Assembly (NCBI GenBank): GCA_030039135.1
Contig: JASHQN010000063.1
Span: 1 to 6,397 of the forward strand
DNA from: Thermoplasmata archaeon
Lineage (GTDB): Archaea > Thermoplasmatota > Thermoplasmata > Lutacidiplasmatales > UBA184
Direction: 5' to 3'
Length of the DNA: 6,397 nucleotides
The notes below the pieces were generated by a model that did not search any database, was not told the DNA's origin, and saw only the letters and a program-made list of their open reading frames with translations. The stretch's first letter is position 1. Each line of letters starts with the position of its first letter. Positions 1-4,097 of this stretch are shown here, in pieces. The translations under genes and the position numbers were made by a program.

Positions 1-1
1 G

Positions 2-256
2 GGCATTCCTCCCGGTTCCGCCGGGGTTGAGGAGCAGCACGGAAGCGACGACTTCGGAAGGCCGTTCGTCCGTTACCTCGCACGTCTCCCCGGCGCAGTT
101 CGCGTTGCGTCCGCGCCGTCGTCCGCCCAAGAATCTCCCGATGCAGTGTTCTTCGACATCATCTACGACGGTATCGTCGGGTTCGAATTCCTGCGGCTGT
201 TCCGAACCACCTTCGACCTGGCGAACTCACGCCTCTTTTTCGCACCCATATCCTGA
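2..256 (+). CDS. C-terminal part of a probable retropepsin-like aspartic protease (5' end outside window)
   Basis: An open frame enters from the left edge and stops at TGA 254-256, giving 84 residues. The last third reads like the end of a clan AA (retropepsin-like) aspartic protease: a hydrophobic strand (AVFFDIIYDG, residues 48-57), then the hydrophobic-hydrophobic-Gly motif (IVG, 58-60), a helix (FEFLRLFRTTFD, 61-72) and a closing strand (SRLFFAP, 76-82). In this family the equivalent segment is typically of the form DGIIGxDxLRRFxxTxDY. The catalytic D-T/S-G motif should lie upstream of the window, so activity cannot be judged. Residues 1-45 are less typical and may form the flap-side region. 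Two other frames overlap here but show no family-like pattern. The gene is convergent with the cyclase gene, 82 bases apart. The family call rests on the C-terminal motif only. Confidence 0.62.
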   Translation, partial: GIPPGSAGVEEQHGSDDFGRPFVRYLARLPGAVRVASAPSSAQESPDAVFFDIIYDGIVGFEFLRLFRTTFDLANSRLFFAPIS

Positions 257-338
257 CGATGGCCCCATCTCCGATCTCAAGTCTTCCGAAATCCGAACGA
301 AAGCGGCTACTAGGTCGAGCCGAGGGCGCGTGTCGATG
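257..338. other. Convergent intergenic spacer
   Basis: This 82-base gap lies between the stop of the protease-like gene and the stop of the cyclase gene. I see no strong hairpin and no long T-tract on either strand. A run of five T's sits just inside the protease-like gene at 236-240 and could contribute to archaeal-style termination, but that is weak. Confidence 0.5.
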
Positions 339-2357
339 CTATCTTGCGGGGTCCACGGAACGTCCGCCGCGCATGGCCAATCGGACGGACGGGGTCGTCC
401 AGGGCCGCGTCAGTGGAAGGCCCAATTTTTCGAGGAGCCCAATGAATCGGGGGTCGTCGCGAACGGCATCGAAGTGAGCCCAAAAGTAGGACTCGGAGAG
501 GAGCTTGTCTCCGCTTTCAAAGTCACGTACGAGCAAGGCGATGGCCGGCTCCTTCTGGTCCAACGTCAGATAAAGGCCGGCGATGTCGGCGAACGAGACC
601 GGTATCTTCTTCGAGATCGCCTCCATCCTTGCGAGCAGCTGCTGCGCTTCGACGGGCTCGCCGATTTCCGCTCGGAAAACGGCTCGCCAGAACAGCATCC
701 ACCGAAGGGCAGGGTCGGTCGTTACGTCGCCGATCAGGCTCAGTTCCTTTCGAAGGGCCTCTGGTCCACCCGTCTGGTACTGTACGGCGCTCAGCAGGAG
801 GTGCGGGAAAGGGTTGCCCGGCATGTGTCGTAGCTCCATCTCGGCGAGGGCGACCGCATCCGACGGATCTCCCATGCGAAGCTTGATGATCGACAGCCAA
901 CCGCGACCAAAGAGATCCAGAGGATCGAGTTCGATGGCGGTCCGGAAACTCCCCACGGCCTCGTCGAACCGCTGCAGTCGCCACAGCAGCATTCCGTAGG
1001 AGAAGTGAGCGAGAGAATCGCTCGGATTGAGTTCGATCGCCTTCCGAAACTCGGTCTCCGCCCGGATCCAATCCCGGTCGGCATATTGCGCCAGATCGCC
1101 GCGCGCGGTGTGCGCGTCGGAGGAAGTGGGGTCGAGCTCGAGCGCCTTCTCGACGAGCTCCCTGGCCCGGGCGTTGCCCTCCGTGCGGGGGATCGCGGGT
1201 CCCGAGCCCCCGATCAAGAAATCGGCAAGTCGGGAATACGCCTGGGAAAACCGGGGGTCGAGACGTATGGCTTCTTCGAATGAGCGGATCAACTGGGCCG
1301 CTTCTTCGGCGGAATGCAGCCGGGCCTCCTCCCGGTGCCGGCGTAGCGTCCGAATCCCCTGAAGATAGAGCTGGTACGCCCCGAGATTCGTGGTCGGACG
1401 CTGGCGAAGTGCCTCTCGTTCGGCCGGCACCAGCCGAACCTTGAGGGTAGCCGCCGTGCGCTCGGCGATGTCCTGCTGGATCGCGAAGATGTCGTCGAGA
1501 TCCCGATCGTAGGTTTCCGACCAGGTGTGTTCTTGGCTCGCCGCGTCGATCAGCTGGAGCGTGATGCGCAGGCGGTTCCCTGACTTCCGGACGCTCCCCT
1601 CGAGGATCGAGGCGACACCGAGCTCCCTCCCGATCTGTGGGACCGGCTTGGAGGTTGCCTTGTACTGGCTGACCGAGGTACGCGCGATAACTCGCAGCCC
1701 GCTGATCTGCGAGAGAACCGAGATCAGCTCCTCGGTCAGCCCGTCGGCAAAGTACTCGTCCTTGGCTTCGGGACTGATGTTGGCGAGCGGCAGCACCGCA
1801 AGGCGACTCGGCGGAGGGCTCGAAGGCTCCGGCCGAGGGGTCCACCACGGTAGGGTCACCCGATAGAGGTCGATCGGATAGCGCAGGTTCTTGAGCGCCG
1901 TGGGAGGTAGCCTCTCTAGCGTGTTCGAGATCTTGTCGTGGACCTGATCGAACACTGCTCCCGATATGCAGATGCCTCCAGGGTCCGCGAGCGGTTCGAC
2001 TCGTGCCGCGATGTTGACCGCATCCCCGAGGATGTCATCGTCCGCCTCTTCCACATCGCCCACATGAATGCCGATTCGCACGTCCATCGGGACCGCGTGG
2101 GCTTGCGAGCGTCGGTCATGGAGACGTCGCTGGATCTCGATGGCGCATTCGGTGGCCCGAAGTGCGCTATCGAACTCGACGAGGAAGCCGTCCCCGGTCG
2201 ACTTGATCTTTCGGCCCTGGAACGCCTCGAGCACGGGGCGGACCAATTCGGATTGTTCGCCGAGTCGCCGCAACGCCCCGGACTCGTCGGATTCTGCGGC
2301 AGCCGAGAACCCCACCGTGTCCGTGAACATGATCGCGGCGAGTCGCCGGTGGGTCAC
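339..2357 (-). CDS. Class III adenylate cyclase with TolB-like domain and TPR array
   Basis: A 672-residue soluble protein predicted to make cAMP from ATP in the cytoplasm. Residues 5-170 form a class III cyclase domain. Metal-binding Asp are D13 (FTDTVGF) and D56 (STGDGF); the adenine-specifying pair is K52 and D108 (DDDILG); the transition-state residues are N115 and R119 (VNIAAR). All the standard catalytic residues are therefore present, and the K/D pair favours ATP over GTP. After a Pro-rich linker (172-183), residues 184-309 resemble the TolB N-terminal-like domain found in cyclase-TPR and CadC-like proteins (AVLPLANIS, ADGLTEEL, RVIARTSV, ILEGSVRKSG). Residues about 325-650 are TPR-like helices (EEAIRLDP, KALELDP, KAIELNP, TAIELDP). 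No signal peptide or membrane helix is visible. The start is GTG 2357: an in-frame TAA lies 27 bases upstream and only 5 residues precede the first conserved strand. Family and catalytic competence are firm; the TPR partner is unknown. Confidence 0.95.
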   Translation of the reverse strand: MTHRRLAAIMFTDTVGFSAAAESDESGALRRLGEQSELVRPVLEAFQGRKIKSTGDGFLVEFDSALRATECAIEIQRRLHDRRSQAHAVPMDVRIGIHVGDVEEADDDILGDAVNIAARVEPLADPGGICISGAVFDQVHDKISNTLERLPPTALKNLRYPIDLYRVTLPWWTPRPEPSSPPPSRLAVLPLANISPEAKDEYFADGLTEELISVLSQISGLRVIARTSVSQYKATSKPVPQIGRELGVASILEGSVRKSGNRLRITLQLIDAASQEHTWSETYDRDLDDIFAIQQDIAERTAATLKVRLVPAEREALRQRPTTNLGAYQLYLQGIRTLRRHREEARLHSAEEAAQLIRSFEEAIRLDPRFSQAYSRLADFLIGGSGPAIPRTEGNARARELVEKALELDPTSSDAHTARGDLAQYADRDWIRAETEFRKAIELNPSDSLAHFSYGMLLWRLQRFDEAVGSFRTAIELDPLDLFGRGWLSIIKLRMGDPSDAVALAEMELRHMPGNPFPHLLLSAVQYQTGGPEALRKELSLIGDVTTDPALRWMLFWRAVFRAEIGEPVEAQQLLARMEAISKKIPVSFADIAGLYLTLDQKEPAIALLVRDFESGDKLLSESYFWAHFDAVRDDPRFIGLLEKLGLPLTRPWTTPSVRLAMRGGRSVDPAR

Positions 2358-2389
2358 AGACGCGGAATCTGCTCCACGGGTTTAGACAT
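2354..2389 (-). other. Possible 11-codon leader ORF overlapping the cyclase start
   Basis: ATG 2389 opens an 11-codon frame (MSKPVEQIPRL) whose TGA overlaps the cyclase GTG as GTGA. This could be a translationally coupled leader peptide, the true N-terminus of the cyclase split by a one-base sequence error, or chance. It conflicts with the leaderless-promoter reading of the same bases, since the TATA-like box lies inside it. No clear ribosome site precedes it. Confidence 0.2.
2379..2386 (-). promoter_or_regulatory. TATA-like box of the cyclase gene
   Basis: On the minus strand TCTAAACC is centred about 25-26 bases upstream of the GTG start, the spacing expected for an archaeal leaderless transcript. 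The only Shine-Dalgarno-like match (GGAG) ends 14 bases before the GTG, which is too far to be a good site, so a leaderless start is plausible. The box is a weak match on sequence alone. Confidence 0.35.
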
Positions 2390-2410
2390 AGCGGAATGAA
2401 GCGTGTTCGC

Positions 2411-2426
2411 CTCGGCCATTGCCGAG
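2411..2426. repeat. Perfect 6-bp inverted repeat upstream of the cyclase gene
   Basis: CTCGGC-CATT-GCCGAG is a perfect 6-bp stem with a 4-base loop. It sits between the NTF2-like gene's stop and the cyclase promoter. No T-tract follows on the minus strand, so it is not a classic terminator. An operator for cyclase expression or an RNA hairpin at the end of the upstream message are both possible. Confidence 0.35.
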
Positions 2427-2467
2427 CGTTGTCTTCCCAACCGGGCTGGCCATGAGGTGGGCCCAGC

Positions 2468-2875
2468 TCACGTCTGCGGCTTCACCATCGGATCGACGTG
2501 ACGATGCACGAATTTCCAGCGTCCGTCCTCGGTTCGAAAAATCGAGGTGGCTCGAAGCTCGAACGCCGTCCCATCCGCGGCGGCGTCCCCCCGGATTCGG
2601 CCCCGTACTAGTTCGACGGTGAATGCCATCTCGGGGGTCACATGGCGTTGAAGGGTCTCGAAGCTGATCGTTCCGGATCTGTTGCGTTGCGACATGGAGA
2701 CGTAGCTCGGCCCGATCACCCCCCACCCCTTCTCGGTCCCGCCCCAAGCTTCGAAAGCGGTGACCGCTTCCGTGCGTGACCAGAGCTCGGCCCACGGTTC
2801 CGGATTCCCGTGCATCCATTGTTTGGCCGCGTCACGGCACCGTTCGACGAACTCGTCGAAACTTGGAGAACCCAT
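2468..2875 (-). CDS. NTF2/SnoaL-like small protein
   Basis: A 135-residue single-domain protein of the NTF2-like superfamily (SnoaL-like/YybH-like branch). The diagnostic order is present: an N-terminal helix ending in the W20-M-H-G-N-P-E-P27 segment, LWSRTEAVTAFEAWGG (31-46), GW (50-51), and the closing strands LRATSIFRTEDGRWKFVHRH (107-126) followed by DP (128-129). The fold is a small alpha/beta cup that binds or isomerises small ligands in some members; substrate and activity cannot be deduced here. The start is ATG 2875, preceded by GGGTGA with a 5-base spacer. An in-frame ATG at 2923 would add 16 residues but has no ribosome site and lies upstream of the candidate TATA box. The gene follows the SRPBCC gene on the same strand after 101 bases and ends 110 bases before the cyclase. 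Fold confident, function open. Confidence 0.86.
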   Translation of the reverse strand: MGSPSFDEFVERCRDAAKQWMHGNPEPWAELWSRTEAVTAFEAWGGTEKGWGVIGPSYVSMSQRNRSGTISFETLQRHVTPEMAFTVELVRGRIRGDAAADGTAFELRATSIFRTEDGRWKFVHRHVDPMVKPQT

Positions 2876-2880
2876 CGCGG

Positions 2881-2886
2881 TCACCC
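2881..2886 (-). promoter_or_regulatory. Shine-Dalgarno site deciding the NTF2-like start
   Basis: GGGTGA on the minus strand lies 5 bases before ATG 2875. It matches the GGTGA core complementary to the 3' end of archaeal and bacterial 16S rRNA, and it is the main reason for preferring this ATG over the one at 2923. Confidence 0.6.
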
Positions 2887-2912
2887 GGACGTCGGGCCAG
2901 CCCGGCGATGCG

Positions 2913-2918
2913 CTTAAG
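2913..2918 (-). promoter_or_regulatory. TATA-like box of the NTF2-like gene
   Basis: CTTAAG in a very GC-rich surround, ending 37 bases before ATG 2875. With an archaeal TATA-to-start distance of about 25 bases this gives a leader of roughly 15 bases that carries the GGGTGA site. It suggests the NTF2-like gene can be transcribed independently of the SRPBCC gene upstream. The same CTTAAG core appears before the surface-protein gene. Confidence 0.4.
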
Positions 2919-2976
2919 GGCATAGCCGACCCGCGGCGACCCCGCGCCCCGGGGTATGGTTTGCCAGCCGACCCGA

Positions 2977-3426
2977 TCAGGTACGGGACGACTTCGACTT
3001 CTCGTACCCGGCCTTGATCACGGGGGCATCCGCGCTGAACTCCGTTTCGAGGAACTCCCGAGCGGCAGCCTCCACTTCGTCCGGAGCGAGCGTCTTGGAT
3101 GTGAATTCGCCGTAGACATCGATTCGGGTCTTCGCGCCTCTCGGCGAATACACATAGACGAACTTGGATCCGGCCAGAACCCCCTCGAGCCACTCCGTAG
3201 TCACCGAGATCGGCTCGACCATCGTGATCCGCAGCCGGTCAGGAGCCCACTTTCCCCGGAGGTATCGCTCGGACCCGTACTCGATGGTGATGTCCGAGAC
3301 CTGCTTGAACTTCGGATTCCGCGTGGTCTTGTGGGCGCTATCGTGTGCTTCCCCTCCGAAGATGTACCTCCAGACGAAATCAATCGGCGCCTCGAACTCA
3401 CTGCCCTCATCCCTCACATAGACCAT
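2977..3426 (-). CDS. SRPBCC (START-like) family protein
   Basis: A 149-residue single-domain protein with the outline of the SRPBCC ligand-binding superfamily. It has an N-terminal strand running into APIDFVWRYI (13-22), the 'a-P-x-x-V-W' start of the first helix, several antiparallel strands (DITIEYG 45-51, RLRITMVEP 64-72, VTTEWLEG 75-82, KFVYVYSP 88-95, TRIDVYGEF 100-108), and a long C-terminal helix from about 115 to 142 that would cap the hydrophobic cavity. Such proteins bind or transform hydrophobic small molecules; the ligand cannot be told from sequence. No signal peptide is seen. The start is ATG 3426 with GGTGA six bases upstream. The gene is divergent from the HxlR regulator across 76 bases and is followed on the same strand by the NTF2-like gene, which suggests joint control by that regulator. 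Confidence 0.84.
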   Translation of the reverse strand: MVYVRDEGSEFEAPIDFVWRYIFGGEAHDSAHKTTRNPKFKQVSDITIEYGSERYLRGKWAPDRLRITMVEPISVTTEWLEGVLAGSKFVYVYSPRGAKTRIDVYGEFTSKTLAPDEVEAAAREFLETEFSADAPVIKAGYEKSKSSRT

Positions 3427-3502
3427 GGCGAGTCACCATCCTGCACTGCTCCCAACGGCCGCGAGCTATTTGGGTCAGTAGGCGAAGGAAAGTAGGGCGG
3501 TC
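3427..3502. promoter_or_regulatory. Divergent promoter and operator region, SRPBCC gene / HxlR gene
   Basis: This 76-base spacer separates the two divergent starts. The AT-richest patch, CTATTT at 3466-3471 (AAATAG on the minus strand), ends about 39 bases from ATG 3426 and about 31 bases from GTG 3503. One patch could therefore serve as TATA element for both directions. GGTGA at 3433-3437 (minus strand) is the SRPBCC ribosome site. The direct repeat AGTAGG occurs at 3477-3482 and 3491-3496, on the HxlR side of the TATA-like patch, where a regulator could bind. HxlR proteins commonly regulate divergently transcribed neighbours, so autoregulation and control of the SRPBCC gene are inferred. 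Confidence 0.5.
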
Positions 3503-4009
3503 GTGACCTTGCCTGCACGAAGCCGGACACGCATCCGAGTGCGGCTCAACTTCCTCGCGTATCCGCTGCAATCCAGCCTCGGCGTGCTGGGGCGGAAGTG
3601 GGCCCTCCTCATCCTGATGAATATCTCCCTGGGGCGGGCCCAGCGATTCAACGAGCTGCTGCGAAAGTCGCCCGGAATGAGCAAGCGAATCCTCGCGATG
3701 CGACTCAGAGAATTGGAAGAAACTGGGTTCATCGTACGTGCGGAACAGCGGCGCGGGTACATTCGTTGGCAGCTCACCGCGAAGGGAACGGACGTACTCC
3801 CGGTGCTGCTGACGCTCATCCATTTCGCTTCCAAGTGGCGAAGCCCGGGAGGCTCTTCCGAGGGACCCGCACCAGCCTGGGGGAAGGACTTCGAGGTCGT
3901 CATCCACCGAGCGCTGAGTCCGAGGACCGCAAAGGCGCAGCACCTCCGAACGCGACCTCTCCTCGATTCACGGCGATCCGTTCGCCGAGCCGCCGACGAA
4001 CCGACCTAG
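3503..4009 (+). CDS. HxlR-family winged-helix transcriptional regulator
   Basis: A 168-residue DNA-binding protein. Residues about 20-112 form a one-domain HxlR-type winged helix: the entry segment YPLQSSLGVLGRKWALLIL (20-38) with the GRKW signature, the helix-turn-helix through RFNELLRKSPGMSKRILAMR (48-67), LRELEETGFI (68-77) and the wing (RGYIRWQLTAKG, 84-95), then a dimerisation helix ending near KW (111-112). The last 56 residues are polar and Arg-rich with no clear family pattern and could be disordered. The start is GTG 3503, with an in-frame TAG 24 bases upstream; TTG 3509 is a weaker alternative. The ribosome site is poor. The gene is divergent from the SRPBCC gene and lies 84 bases before the surface-protein gene on the same strand. 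No conserved Cys is present, so ligand binding is more likely than thiol redox sensing. Family call is firm; effector and targets are unknown. Confidence 0.93.
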   Translation: MTLPARSRTRIRVRLNFLAYPLQSSLGVLGRKWALLILMNISLGRAQRFNELLRKSPGMSKRILAMRLRELEETGFIVRAEQRRGYIRWQLTAKGTDVLPVLLTLIHFASKWRSPGGSSEGPAPAWGKDFEVVIHRALSPRTAKAQHLRTRPLLDSRRSVRRAADEPT

Positions 4010-4060
4010 CTCTAGGGACGGTTGCACGTGGTTCTGTGGCGCCTCTGTCAAGGCGAATCC

Positions 4061-4068
4061 TTCTTAAG
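4061..4068 (+). promoter_or_regulatory. TATA-like box of the surface-protein gene
   Basis: TTCTTAAG is centred about 29 bases upstream of ATG 4094, close to the archaeal TATA-to-transcription-start distance, and there is no GGTGA or GGAGG before the ATG. This is what a leaderless archaeal transcript would look like. The preceding GCGAATC could act as a BRE, but that is not specific. Confidence 0.45.
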
Positions 4069-4078
4069 CAAGAGCCTA

Positions 4079-4097
4079 CGCATTTATGCGCATATGC
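4079..4097. repeat. Nested palindromes over the surface-protein start codon
   Basis: Three overlapping inverted repeats lie in 19 bases: CGCAT-TT-ATGCG (4079-4090), ATGCGCAT (4086-4093) and GCATATGC (4090-4097). They cover the predicted leaderless transcription start and the ATG. A dimeric repressor site is a reasonable guess; nothing in the window identifies the protein that would bind. Confidence 0.4.

Noticed and set aside
27..833. 268-residue plus-strand open frame
   Set aside because: Its first part overlaps the better-supported protease-like frame and the rest is antisense to the cyclase; composition is low-information (Ser, Arg, Gly) with no motif.
523..1848. 441-residue open frame on the minus strand
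   Set aside because: It overlaps the cyclase gene in another frame, is very rich in Arg, Gly and Ala, and shows no domain pattern, whereas the cyclase frame is clearly conserved. It is a GC-rich shadow.
2382..2819. 145-residue minus-strand frame in phase with the cyclase
   Set aside because: Shadow of the NTF2-like gene; it ends at the TAA just before the cyclase and has no ribosome site or motif.
2468..3193. 241-residue extended version of the NTF2-like gene
   Set aside because: The first 106 residues overlap the SRPBCC gene in another frame and look random; the fold begins after ATG 2875, which has a ribosome site.
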